The position numbers were made by a program, and so were the translations under genes. A DNA stretch of 55,526 nt from an uncultured Bacteroidia bacterium. Lineage in GTDB: Bacteria; Bacteroidota; Bacteroidia; Bacteroidales; UBA932. The notes below the pieces were generated by a model that was given only the letters and a program-made list of their open reading frames with translations, ran no database searches and was not told where the DNA came from. Within the stretch, counting starts at the first letter, position 1. The number at the start of each line of letters is the position of its first letter. The stretch is taken from the NCBI GenBank assembly GCA_902801205.1, contig CADCHE010000008.1, forward strand, positions 99,480-155,005. The letters are read 5' to 3'. Positions 1-8,194 of the stretch are shown piece by piece.

Positions 1-733
1 CCGCCAGCTCTTCCGCCCGTCCCGCCAGCCCGCCCGCCTGCCCGGTCGCCTGCCCGGTCGCCTTGCCCGCCTTGCCCGCCTTGCCCGCCTACCCGGTCGC
101 CTGCCCGGTCGCCTACCCGGCTTGCCTTGCTCACGCCATCCCGGACGTTCTCCCGGCCGTTTCGCCGCGCCCTCCCCGATCTCCCCGTTCTCCCCATTTC
201 TCGCTGACGCTTAAAGTGCTGTATGATAGCATAATGCATGATTCCCATACCCCGAAAACCGCCAGGGTAAATACGTTATCCGCTGATTGACAGAACTTTA
301 ACGGTCAGTGAAAAGTTTCTTTCCCCGCCAGCCCGCCCGCCCCGTCAGCTGCTCGGTCGCCCTGCTCGTCAGGTTCGCCGCCCGGCTCGCCTTGCTCACG
401 CCATCCCGGACGTTCTCCCGGCCGTTTCGCCGCGCCCTCCCCGTTCTGCTCGGTCGCCCTGCTCGTCAGGTTCGCCGCCCGGCTCGCCTTGCTCACGCCA
501 TCCCGGACGTTCTCCCGGCCGTTTCGCCGCGCCCTCCCCGTTCTCCCCATTTCTCGCTGACGCTTAAAGTGCTGTATGATGGCATAATGAATGATTTCCA
601 TACCCTGAAAACCGCTAGGGTAAATACGTTATTCGCTGATTGACAGAGCTTTAACGGTCAGTGAAAAGTTTCTTTCCCCGCCAGCTCACCCGCCCTTCCG
701 CCAGCTCACCCGCCCTTCCGCCAGCTCACCCGT
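1..733. repeat. 353-bp tandem repeat array next to transposase
   Basis: No convincing gene. A moderately AT-balanced segment of about 140 bp at 189-330 recurs at 542-684, exactly 353 bp later, with a handful of substitutions; the start of the window looks like the tail of a further copy. Between the copies lie C-rich, low-complexity stretches on the + strand. Reading frames are open on both strands only because of base composition, and the 353-bp period is not a multiple of three. Each unit contains the core GTTATYCGCTGAT (275-287 and 628-640). Most simply these are REP/BIME-like intergenic repeats associated with the RAYT gene at 772-1653. Confidence 0.75.
351..544. repeat. 97-bp direct duplication inside the repeat array
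   Basis: The GC-rich part of the array contains two back-to-back, essentially identical 97-bp copies (351-447 and 448-544). A diverged single copy lies around 120-190. This shows recent local expansion by slippage or unequal recombination, nested within the 353-bp unit. Confidence 0.8.
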
Positions 734-771
734 CCGCCGGCCCCGACACCGCGCTCGCGCCTGCCCACCCG

Positions 772-1653
772 TCATCGTTCGAGATGCAGGAATTTCGCGA
801 TGTTGCTTTGTTTTGCTCCGGTCTGTGCATGAAGATCGTTGACCAGCCACTGGATTTCGGCTGCAGTCAGGTTTTCCGAGCAGATCCTTTCCAGACGGAT
901 CCGTTTCTTTGCGAATGCAATCATTTTTCTGTAGCAAGTGTGGTCACCGTATTCGTCCTCAAGGTCATATTCGCTTCCGGCGTTGGCGTCAATGGCGGTC
1001 AGAACCTTTCCGAAGTTACCGTATAATCTTTCAAGTTCAGCATAATCCAAAAAGTTGTATTTGTTGATGATATAGTCGGTGAGCTGTTCTTTTTCTTCTG
1101 GTTCAAGAGGTTCGAACAGACGCTGGACGACGGAGTAATTCAGCGGTTTCCCATGCCGGTGCAGCATGTCCACCGTTTGCAGTGCCCGCCGGAGAATCTT
1201 CCGGCAGCGGTCCCGTCTGATCTTGCCGGAAAACGGGCAGGGGGAGTTCCGGTATGCCAGAAGTGACCATCTTCCATCTTTGGCGGTCCGGCACAATCGT
1301 CCTGCAACGGGGTTGTTGAAGACGTATGCAACGGATCCCATTGTGCTTTTCGTACTTGTCTTGCAGGAGCATCCGAAGGAGTGATGGAACAGGGGGCCGC
1401 TCCGCCGGTAATGCTTGTTGTACTGTATGGCGAAGATGCAGGCGAGCCTGCTCTGGAATGCGACGATGGTCTCTTTGTCGACGCCGGTAACCAGGGCGTG
1501 CGTGTGGTTGAACATCAGATTGAAGGCAATGACGCTCAGGCCGAATCTGCGGGCAAGTACGCTGAAAAGCGTCAAATAGACCAGACAGTCTTCGCGCTGG
1601 TAGAAGATGCCCCAGCCGCTGCGGCCTTTGGCAAAGACGTGGAAGGATTTCAT
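772..1653 (-). CDS. REP-associated tyrosine transposase (RAYT, Y1/IS200-like)
   Basis: A 293-residue protein of the Y1 transposase superfamily, which cuts and joins single-stranded DNA through a tyrosine. The HUH-type motif is visible as His50-Thr51-His52 in NLMFNHTHALV, and the expected tyrosine region follows at residues 78-82 (YNKHY) before RRSGPLF, a RAYT signature. The C-terminal part (about 165-293) is basic and helical and ends in a likely DNA-binding helix. I chose ATG at 1653; an upstream TTG would add 15 residues but is less likely. It is a single gene without terminal inverted repeats of a classical IS, flanked by repeats on one side, as expected for a domesticated RAYT that mobilises or maintains short intergenic repeats. 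A degenerate IS200-like element is the alternative. Confidence 0.8.
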   Translation of the reverse strand: MKSFHVFAKGRSGWGIFYQREDCLVYLTLFSVLARRFGLSVIAFNLMFNHTHALVTGVDKETIVAFQSRLACIFAIQYNKHYRRSGPLFHHSFGCSCKTSTKSTMGSVAYVFNNPVAGRLCRTAKDGRWSLLAYRNSPCPFSGKIRRDRCRKILRRALQTVDMLHRHGKPLNYSVVQRLFEPLEPEEKEQLTDYIINKYNFLDYAELERLYGNFGKVLTAIDANAGSEYDLEDEYGDHTCYRKMIAFAKKRIRLERICSENLTAAEIQWLVNDLHAQTGAKQSNIAKFLHLER

Positions 1654-2085
1654 AGTTTTTGTTTTTCCGAAGATACGCTTTCTTCTCCAAATCGGCAAAT
1701 CCGTTTTTTATTCTGACGCGTAATTGATTGAACCATATCGAAATACGTCTTTCCCCTATCTCGATTTCCCGGAGGGAATTAAATGAATATATTGATATTC
1801 AGCAATTTAATGGTCAGCGGTCGGTTGGTGAGGAGATGCTCGGCCGCGTGTCGGCCGGAGTGGGCGGTCGAGAATGGTTCATCGCCGTGCTATGGAAGAA
1901 GCGGGCGATGCTGACAAGGGGGAGAGGAGGATAAAAGGACGAGGCGGGGGGAGGCAGGCGGGACAGGCAGGGGAGACGAGGGCAGGCAAGGGTGGCAGGC
2001 GAAGCAGGTGAGGAAGGCAGAAAGGAAGGGCGAGTCGGATTGGCGAAGCGGGAGGGAAAGGAGTGCGTCTTTTGGCAAAAATGAT
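1654..2085. other. Intergenic region with purine-skewed tract
   Basis: No gene recognised. From about 1905 to 2062 the + strand is overwhelmingly G and A, with many GGG/GGAGG runs and loose repeats of GGCAGG. It is roughly the mirror image in strand skew of the C-rich arm at 1-770, so the transposase gene sits between two arms of opposite skew. Part of 1720-1810 is unremarkable AT-richer DNA. Confidence 0.5.
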
Positions 2086-2093
2086 TATCTTTC
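2086..2093 (+). promoter_or_regulatory. -7 promoter element (TATCTTTC)
   Basis: TATCTTTC matches the Bacteroidetes TAnnTTTG -7 element at seven of eight positions and lies 30 bp before the ATG at 2124. No good -33 TTTG at the usual 19-21 bp spacing; TTTTGG at 2070 is too close. Confidence 0.45.
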
Positions 2094-2096
2094 GGA

Positions 2097-2133
2097 CCGT
2101 GAAATGAAAAAGGACTCCGTGAAATGAAAAAGG
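2097..2133 (+). repeat. 17-bp direct repeat over the start codon
   Basis: CCGTGAAATGAAAAAGG occurs at 2097-2113 and 2117-2133. The first copy holds a start-like ATGAAAAAG whose frame stops after seven codons; the second holds the ATG at 2124 whose frame stays open to 3410. The duplication therefore creates a decoy start just upstream of the real one. Confidence 0.7.
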
Positions 2134-3410
2134 GTATGGTTATGTTGACAGGAATAGGCAGGATGCCGGCGGGAACGTGCCGGGCGCGTCGGGAGGCCCG
2201 GGCGGACTGGACGGACCGGGGAGACCACGCGGACTGGACGGACTGGGCGGCCCGGACGGACTGGGGAGACCACGCGGACTGGACGGACCGGGCGGCCCGG
2301 GAGGACTGGAGAAACCGGATGGATCGCACGGCCCCCATGGCCCGGGGGGTGTTGGCGCTGGGGAGGACGCTGGCGCCGGGGAGGATGCTGGCGCTGGGGA
2401 GGACGCTGGCGCTGGGGAGGACGCTGGCGCTGGGGAGGACGCTGGCGCCGGGGAGGACGCTGGCGGTGGCGCTGATGTTGGTGCTGGCCGCCGGGTGCGG
2501 CGGAAAGGATGCGGGGAGCGGTCCCGGAAAGGACGATGCGGACTCGAAGCCGCAGGAGGAGACGCTGTACGAGTGCTTCCAGGATCCCTCCATGGAGAAC
2601 GGCGTCTGGCTTCTCGCCCCCAAGGACGGGAAGCGCGTGCCGGTCGAAGCCTTCCGCCTCGGGAAGGGCACGGCCGACCCCGTCTGGGACCTCTGCCAGT
2701 GGAACAACCGGCATGACCTGGCCGGGACGAAGCCGGCGCAGACGAAGTACGGGACGACGTTCAGCAACGGCGTGCATACCTTCGCGCGTGACGCCGCCGG
2801 TGCGTTCACGATGATCCTCGACGCCTCGAAGGAATACGACGCCCCGCGGACCGACGGGCCCTGGCCGCACATGCTTGTGCAGACGAGCTTCGGACGGATC
2901 CCGCTGAAAGGGATGAAGAAGCTGGAGCTGACCTTCGACGAACGGATCCTGTCGGTCGAGAACCGGATGGGTGCCGACTTCGACCCGAACCGGCATACGG
3001 CCCAGGCCCTGTTCTACTTCAGCATCGCGAACAGGAACTCCTCCTCGGCGTGGAACAACAAGAGCATCTGGCTCGGCGTCGCCGCCTGGGACTGGCGCGG
3101 CGGGCTTACGAAACAGCCGACCGTGAGCTTCGACAAGGGAACGGCCACCTACATCTACCAGATGGCCAGCGAGAAGACCTTCTCCGGCGCCGACCTGACG
3201 GACGGCAAGTGGCATACCTGCCGGGTGGATGTCCTGCAGGCGGTCCGCGATGCGGTCGCCGGCCTGAAAGAGCACGGGGAGTTCACCGACGCCTCGGCGG
3301 ACGACTTCACCCTGTCCGAGATGAATTTCGGCTGGGAGATGCCCGGTACCTTCTACGGCGCCCTGCAGGTGCGGAATTTCTCGTTGCAGTCGGACGTCAA
3401 AGTCCGTTGA
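2124..3410 (+). CDS. Lipoprotein with minisatellite-expanded leader, unknown function
   Basis: From ATG 2124 the product has 428 residues. A lipobox (LAAGC, Cys125; hydrophobic run LAVALMLVL before it) marks it as an exported lipoprotein, so the mature part is about 304 residues. Everything before the lipobox is built from tandem repeats: a 45-bp unit (2176-2310) rich in D, W, R and an 18-bp unit (2351-2458) giving LALGRT-like hexapeptides. Both periods are multiples of three, so copy-number change keeps the frame. In-frame ATGs at 2319, 2337 and 2385 would give leaders of 59, 53 or 37 residues and may be the true start; the promoter-like TATCTTTC at 2086 favours 2124. The mature domain is Trp/Gly-rich with predicted beta strands and looks like a carbohydrate-binding or jelly-roll fold, but I do not recognise the family. 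Confidence 0.65.
   Translation: MKKGMVMLTGIGRMPAGTCRARREARADWTDRGDHADWTDWAARTDWGDHADWTDRAAREDWRNRMDRTAPMARGVLALGRTLAPGRMLALGRTLALGRTLALGRTLAPGRTLAVALMLVLAAGCGGKDAGSGPGKDDADSKPQEETLYECFQDPSMENGVWLLAPKDGKRVPVEAFRLGKGTADPVWDLCQWNNRHDLAGTKPAQTKYGTTFSNGVHTFARDAAGAFTMILDASKEYDAPRTDGPWPHMLVQTSFGRIPLKGMKKLELTFDERILSVENRMGADFDPNRHTAQALFYFSIANRNSSSAWNNKSIWLGVAAWDWRGGLTKQPTVSFDKGTATYIYQMASEKTFSGADLTDGKWHTCRVDVLQAVRDAVAGLKEHGEFTDASADDFTLSEMNFGWEMPGTFYGALQVRNFSLQSDVKVR
2176..2310 (+). repeat. 45-bp tandem repeat inside lipoprotein leader
   Basis: Two near-perfect copies (2221-2265 and 2266-2310) and a degenerate third upstream. G-rich on the + strand, 15 codons per unit, reading frame maintained. Confidence 0.75.
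2351..2464 (+). repeat. 18-bp minisatellite (six copies) in signal-peptide region
   Basis: Unit GCTGGCGCTGGGGAGGAC starting at 2351, 2369, 2387, 2405, 2423 and 2441, followed by a partial seventh. Differences among copies are single C/T, G/T changes. Each unit encodes L-A-L/P-G-R-T/M and directly precedes the hydrophobic core of the signal peptide. Confidence 0.85.
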
Positions 3411-3420
3411 CCCGCGATTT

Positions 3421-3443
3421 CTCCCACAAGGGGAGTGGTTTTT
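3421..3443 (+). terminator. Weak intrinsic terminator after lipoprotein gene
   Basis: CTCCC/GGGAG stem (3421-3425 with 3431-3435), loop of five, then a short T run at 3439-3443, starting 11 bp after the stop of the lipoprotein gene. Confidence 0.4.
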
Positions 3444-3456
3444 CTAAAAATTTTAA

Positions 3457-3464
3457 TATCTTTG
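3457..3464 (+). promoter_or_regulatory. -7 promoter element for the susC operon
   Basis: Perfect TATCTTTG 68 bp upstream of the susC start; the leader between them is not obviously structured. Likely promoter for the whole 3533-17794 locus, since gaps within it are short. Confidence 0.7.
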
Positions 3465-3532
3465 TATTTACTGCGTGCGCGCAAAAGCGCCCGCGGTGAT
3501 GAGGTTATTGTCAGAGTGTTAATCGCATTGGA

Positions 3533-6500
3533 ATGAGGAAATTGCTGCTTGCCTTCCTGTTTCTTTTTACAACCGGTCTTTTCGCTTTCGATCTGAAAGC
3601 GCAGCCGGGGGGAGGCTTACAAATCCAAGGAAAAGTCGTCGATGAGTCCGGAGCGCCGATCCCGGGCGTCTCCATCTATCCGCGCGGCGTCCCCGAGAAG
3701 GGAACGGCCACGCTGGAGGACGGATCGTTCCGGCTGACCGTCGAATCCGGAGACGTCATGCTCGTCTTCTCCGCCATCGGCTACGTGGCCCGCGACGTGA
3801 AGGCGTCGCAGGCGAAACGCGTCGTCCTCGCGGAGGATCACGAAACCCTCAAGGACGCCGTCGTCACCGGTATCTTCACCCGAAAGAAGGATTCCTTCAC
3901 GGGCGCCGTCCAGACCATCACCTCGGACGACCTCAAGCGGGTGGGCAACGCCAACGTCATCGAGAGTCTCAAAAACATCGATCCTTCGCTGCTCGTCATG
4001 GAGAACCTGCAGGCCGGTTCGAACCCGAACGTCATGGCTTCCATGCAGTTGCGCGGCGCCTCGTCGCTCCAGATGGAGACGTCCGCCCTCAAGAGCAACT
4101 TCGTCAATGACGCGAACATGCCGCTCTTCATCCTCGACGGTTTCGAGACCAGCATCGAGAAGATCACCGACATGGACATGAACCGCGTCCAGAGCATCAC
4201 GATCCTCAAGGACGCCTCGGCGAAAGCCATCTACGGTTCGAAGGGTGCGAACGGCGTCATCGTCGTCGAGACGAAAGCCCTGACCGGCGAACGCACGCTC
4301 GTGACCTACACCGGCAGCGTCACGCTGGAAACGCCGGACCTTTCTTCCTACAACCTCTGCAACGCCTATGAGAAGCTCCAGGTGGAGTGGCGGGAAGGCC
4401 GTTATTTCGACAACTCTTCAGAAACGACCGCCGACGGAGCCTCCCTCTACTACGAGCGGCTGAAGCGCGCCCTGGAAGGGGAGAGCACCTACTGGCTCAG
4501 CAAGCCGGTCCGCATGGGTGTCGGCCAGAAGCATTCCCTTTCGGTGGAAATGGGTGACAAAGCCCTCAAGAGCCTGATCACCTTCGCCTACAACGACGTC
4601 CAGGGTGCGATGAAAGGCTCCTGGCGCAACATCGTCTCCGGCGACGCCAACGTGTCCTACCGCACGGGCAAGTGGGTCTTCCGGAACATCATGAGCGTCG
4701 GTTCGATGAAGGGGCAGGAATCGCCCTGGGGTTCGTTCGCCGACTATGCGGCGGCCAATCCCTACCATTCTCCCTACGACGAGAACGGCAACCTGAAGAA
4801 GCTGCTCGTCTCCGGCAATTACGGATCCTACATCCAGAACAAGGTCGCGAACCCGATGTGGAACGCCACCGTCGGTTCGAAGGAAACGACGCAGTACCTC
4901 GACTTCACCGACAATTTCTATGCGGAATACTACGTGATCCCGTCCGTCAAACTGGTCGGCCGTCTGGGGGTGGACACGAAGAAGACCCAGGCGGACGATT
5001 TCCGCCCGGCGGAGCATACGGACTTCATGTCGGACACCATCGACCGTCCCGACGACTTCATCAACCGCGGCTCCTACACGCTGACGACCGGAAACTACCT
5101 TACGTATTCCGGCGACGCCTCCGCCCAGTTCAACCAGACCTTCGGCGGCCTGCACGACGTGTTCGCCACGGCCCAGTACAATATTTCGGAAACGCGCTAT
5201 GACGAGGTGACGAACGTGGCGCGCGGATTCCCGAACAGCAACATGAACAACTACACCCTCGCACGGCAGTATGCGACCGCTTCCACCCCGACGGGCGGCG
5301 ACGGGATCACCCGCTCCCTGGGCGCGCTGCTGACGACGGGCTATTCCTATGACAACCGCTACATGGCCGACGCCACCATCAAGGGAAGCGCGGCCTCCGT
5401 GTTCGGCACGGACCGTCACTGGGGCATCTTCTGGAGCGGCGGCCTCGCGTGGAACCTGCACAACGAGCAATTCCTGTCCGGGGCGAAAAACTGGCTGCAG
5501 CAATTCAAGCTGCGCGCCTCCGTCGGTTCTTCCGGCAACCAGAACTTCGCCTCCAACGTCACACTGCCCGTGTACCGCTACTTCACGTCGAGCTATTACG
5601 GCGGCTTCACCGGCGCGGAGTTGGTGAACATGGAGAATCCTTTCCTCCGCTGGGAGGAGAAGATGGACTACAATGTCGGCGTGGATTTCCGCACCAAGCG
5701 GGTGAACCTCGTCGTGGACGCCTACATCGCCGACACGCGCAACCTGGTCTTCGCACGGAGCCTGGTGCCTTCCACCGGTTTCGCCACCATGGTCGACAAC
5801 ATGGGCCAGGTCCGCAACCGGGGCGTGGAGGTATCCCTGAGCTATACCCTCCTGCAGCGCGGCTCGTCCTTCCTGACGGTATTCGGGAAAGCGGCCTTCA
5901 ACGACAACCGCCTGCACCGGATTTCCGAGGCTCTGGACGCGTATAACAAGCAGCAGACGGCTGCGGCGGAGGCGGTCAATTCTCCGCTCCCGGTCATCCA
6001 GTACTATCCGGGCATGCCGCTGCATTCGATCTGGGCGGTCGAATCGCTCGGCATCGACTCCCGTACGGGCAGCGAGGTGTACATCGACCGGAACGGGGAG
6101 ATGACGACGGAGTGGAACTCCGCCGACCTGAAGAACTTCGGCACCTCCGACCCGGTCGTCAACGGGAATTTCGGCGTCAGCGGTGAACTCCGCGGCTTCG
6201 GGTTCAATGCCGTGATGACCTTCCGCGCCGGCGGAAAACTGTACAATACGACGCTGCTCAACAAGGTGGAAAATGTCAATCTCGAATACAACGTCGACCG
6301 GCGCGTGTTCGAAGGACGCTGGTTCGAACCCGGCCAGGTGACCCCCTTCCGGGGTATCTCGGGCATCCTTTACGATAGTGATACGGGAGCGTATCACCAT
6401 TCCGTCACGCGCGCGACCTCCCGGTTCATCCAGCGCAACGACGTGCTGAACGTCTCGTCGCTCTCCCTCTATTACGAATTCCCGTACGCCTGGGTGCAGC

Positions 6501-6634
6501 GCCTGAAGATGAACCGCCTGCGCGCCACCCTGTACGCCAACGATGTCTTCACGTTCTCCTCGATCCGCATCGAGCGCGGAACGTCCTATCCCTACGCGCG
6601 TTCGTTCTCCTTCTCCCTGACCGCAACCTTCTAA
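3533..6634 (+). CDS. SusC/RagA-family TonB-dependent outer-membrane transporter
   Basis: A 1033-residue protein with signal peptide (1-23), a carboxypeptidase-D regulatory-like beta-sandwich (about 28-110, GKVVDESGAPIPGVSI), a plug domain (about 115-245 with PLFILDGFE and SITILKDASAKAIYGSKGANGVI, the standard SusC plug signature) and a 22-strand barrel ending in aromatic Phe (FSLTATF). It should import an oligomeric nutrient across the outer membrane with energy from TonB. The susD gene starts 6 bp after its stop, so the two form the usual transporter/lid pair. Substrate cannot be read from the sequence; the metalloprotease genes downstream favour peptides or glycoproteins over plain glycans. 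Confidence 0.95.
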   Translation: MRKLLLAFLFLFTTGLFAFDLKAQPGGGLQIQGKVVDESGAPIPGVSIYPRGVPEKGTATLEDGSFRLTVESGDVMLVFSAIGYVARDVKASQAKRVVLAEDHETLKDAVVTGIFTRKKDSFTGAVQTITSDDLKRVGNANVIESLKNIDPSLLVMENLQAGSNPNVMASMQLRGASSLQMETSALKSNFVNDANMPLFILDGFETSIEKITDMDMNRVQSITILKDASAKAIYGSKGANGVIVVETKALTGERTLVTYTGSVTLETPDLSSYNLCNAYEKLQVEWREGRYFDNSSETTADGASLYYERLKRALEGESTYWLSKPVRMGVGQKHSLSVEMGDKALKSLITFAYNDVQGAMKGSWRNIVSGDANVSYRTGKWVFRNIMSVGSMKGQESPWGSFADYAAANPYHSPYDENGNLKKLLVSGNYGSYIQNKVANPMWNATVGSKETTQYLDFTDNFYAEYYVIPSVKLVGRLGVDTKKTQADDFRPAEHTDFMSDTIDRPDDFINRGSYTLTTGNYLTYSGDASAQFNQTFGGLHDVFATAQYNISETRYDEVTNVARGFPNSNMNNYTLARQYATASTPTGGDGITRSLGALLTTGYSYDNRYMADATIKGSAASVFGTDRHWGIFWSGGLAWNLHNEQFLSGAKNWLQQFKLRASVGSSGNQNFASNVTLPVYRYFTSSYYGGFTGAELVNMENPFLRWEEKMDYNVGVDFRTKRVNLVVDAYIADTRNLVFARSLVPSTGFATMVDNMGQVRNRGVEVSLSYTLLQRGSSFLTVFGKAAFNDNRLHRISEALDAYNKQQTAAAEAVNSPLPVIQYYPGMPLHSIWAVESLGIDSRTGSEVYIDRNGEMTTEWNSADLKNFGTSDPVVNGNFGVSGELRGFGFNAVMTFRAGGKLYNTTLLNKVENVNLEYNVDRRVFEGRWFEPGQVTPFRGISGILYDSDTGAYHHSVTRATSRFIQRNDVLNVSSLSLYYEFPYAWVQRLKMNRLRATLYANDVFTFSSIRIERGTSYPYARSFSFSLTATF

Positions 6635-6640
6635 AGACGC

Positions 6641-8194
6641 ATGCACATGAAAATGAAAAGATATATTGCCGTTCCGGTCATCACCTTGTTGCTGTCCCTG
6701 CCCGCCTTTGTCGCCTGCGACGGCTGGCTGGAGGCGACTTCCAGTTCCCAGGTTTCCGACAAGAAACTCTTCAGTTCCCGTTCCGGCTTCCACGAGGCGC
6801 TTTCGGGTGTGTACCTGACGATGGCGAAGACGGAAGCTTACGGGGGCGATTATACGTGGCGTATCAACGACTTGATCTGTGTTCCGTACGCTTCGCAGTC
6901 GAACACGTTCTTCCGCGCGTTCCAACAGCAGAACTATACCGCTTCCGTCGCCGTCCCTTATCTGGAACAGATGTGGCAGGGGGGCTACAACATCATCGCC
7001 AATGCCAACAAGGTGCTGCAGGAGCTGGAGAACGGCCGCAGTGTCGTGACGGACGATTATGAGTATAACCTGATCAAGGGCGAACTTCTGGGCATCCGCG
7101 CCTACGTCCATTTCGACCTGCTGCGGATGTTCGGTCCGGCGACGTGGGCGGGCGACAATGCGTCCAAACTCGTCGTTCCGTATGTCCGTTCCTACGGCTC
7201 CGATCCGGAGGTGCAGCGGACCGCCGCCGAGACGGCCGTCCTGTTGCTTGAGGATATCCAGGAGGCCCTGAAGTGCCTGGAGGCGGATCCCGTGCGGGGC
7301 GATGTTCCCGAGCGGTTCGAAACGACGATCAACACGGACGGCTACTGGACGGACCGCCAGCGCCATCTGAATTATTATGCCGTGGAGGCGCTGGCTGCCC
7401 GGGTAGCGATGTGGGCAGGGAGCTTTGCACAGGCTTATTCGCTTGCGGAAGATGTGGCCCGGAATGCCGTCGCCGACGGCCTGGTTTCCTGGCTCGATGC
7501 GGAGGCGCTTGTTCAGGAAAGCACCGCTGACTTTCGCGACTGGACCTTCTCGACCGAGCATCTGTTCTCGCTGGATGTCACCAACCTGTACGACAACTGC
7601 AAGGACTATTTCTTCCCGTCTTCCAACGCCATGAGTTCCGGATATATCCTGCCTCGAGAGATCGTCGAGTCCCTTTTCTCCTATTTCCCGGAAGCGGGGT
7701 GGTATGACTTGAATGAGGACGTGCGCGGCCCCGCCTGCCAGATGTCCTATCTTTCCGAAGGCTATACCGAAGGCAAGTTCTACGGGTCTTCCGGTTACAA
7801 GACCCATCTACGCTGCCGCATGCCGATGATCCGCCTCTCGGAAATGTATTATATCATGGCGGAGGTCCGCGCCGCGTCCTTTGATTACGGCGGCGCTGCC
7901 GCGCTGCTCGACGAGGTCCGCTCTCACCGCGGCATCTCGCGGTCCCTGACCGAGGGGCCCATCGCCCGGATCGACCTCTCCCTGCCGTCGGAGTTCGTGC
8001 AGGCAAACTTTCTGGATGTACTGGATGACGAGTACCTGACAGAATTCATCGGGGAAGGGCAGTACTACCCTTACCTCCGCCGGATGTGGGGCCAGCGCCG
8101 GCATGCTGTCTCATTCGGCACCCTTGGCCCCCTTAACAAAGTCTATCCTTATCCGAACGAAGAGATCGTTTATGGCCGCAAACAAGAATTATGA
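6641..8194 (+). CDS. SusD/RagB-family nutrient-binding lipoprotein
   Basis: A 517-residue surface lipoprotein with signal peptide and lipobox (AFVAC, Cys26). The N-terminal half has the TPR-like helices typical of SusD (for example the run around residues 105-175 with GELLGIRAYVHFDLLRMFG, a strongly conserved SusD segment), and the C-terminal half has the expected RLSEMYYIMAE motif. It forms the hinged lid on the SusC barrel. In-frame ATGs at 6641, 6647 and 6653 are all possible; the choice does not affect the mature protein. Its stop overlaps the start of the next gene (ATGA), so translation is probably coupled. Confidence 0.95.
   Translation: MHMKMKRYIAVPVITLLLSLPAFVACDGWLEATSSSQVSDKKLFSSRSGFHEALSGVYLTMAKTEAYGGDYTWRINDLICVPYASQSNTFFRAFQQQNYTASVAVPYLEQMWQGGYNIIANANKVLQELENGRSVVTDDYEYNLIKGELLGIRAYVHFDLLRMFGPATWAGDNASKLVVPYVRSYGSDPEVQRTAAETAVLLLEDIQEALKCLEADPVRGDVPERFETTINTDGYWTDRQRHLNYYAVEALAARVAMWAGSFAQAYSLAEDVARNAVADGLVSWLDAEALVQESTADFRDWTFSTEHLFSLDVTNLYDNCKDYFFPSSNAMSSGYILPREIVESLFSYFPEAGWYDLNEDVRGPACQMSYLSEGYTEGKFYGSSGYKTHLRCRMPMIRLSEMYYIMAEVRAASFDYGGAAALLDEVRSHRGISRSLTEGPIARIDLSLPSEFVQANFLDVLDDEYLTEFIGEGQYYPYLRRMWGQRRHAVSFGTLGPLNKVYPYPNEEIVYGRKQEL

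Noticed and set aside
308-643. Pro/Arg/Ala-rich proteins encoded in the repeat array
   Set aside because: Frames are open on both strands because of extreme C/G skew, the repeat periods (97 and 353 bp) shift the frame, and no signal, start context or homology supports translation.
772-1698. Upstream TTG start for the transposase
   Set aside because: It would add 15 basic residues (MPIWRRKRIFGKTKT) before a good ATG at 1653 that starts the conserved region; no evidence supports TTG initiation.
4418-7807. Very long open reading frame antisense to susC/susD
   Set aside because: It has no signal peptide, domain or ribosomal context, runs antisense to unambiguous SusC/SusD coding sequence, and such frames are common by chance in GC-rich genes. 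The same applies to antisense frames at 9603-12911, 13410-15677, 17845-20163 and 22977-24530.
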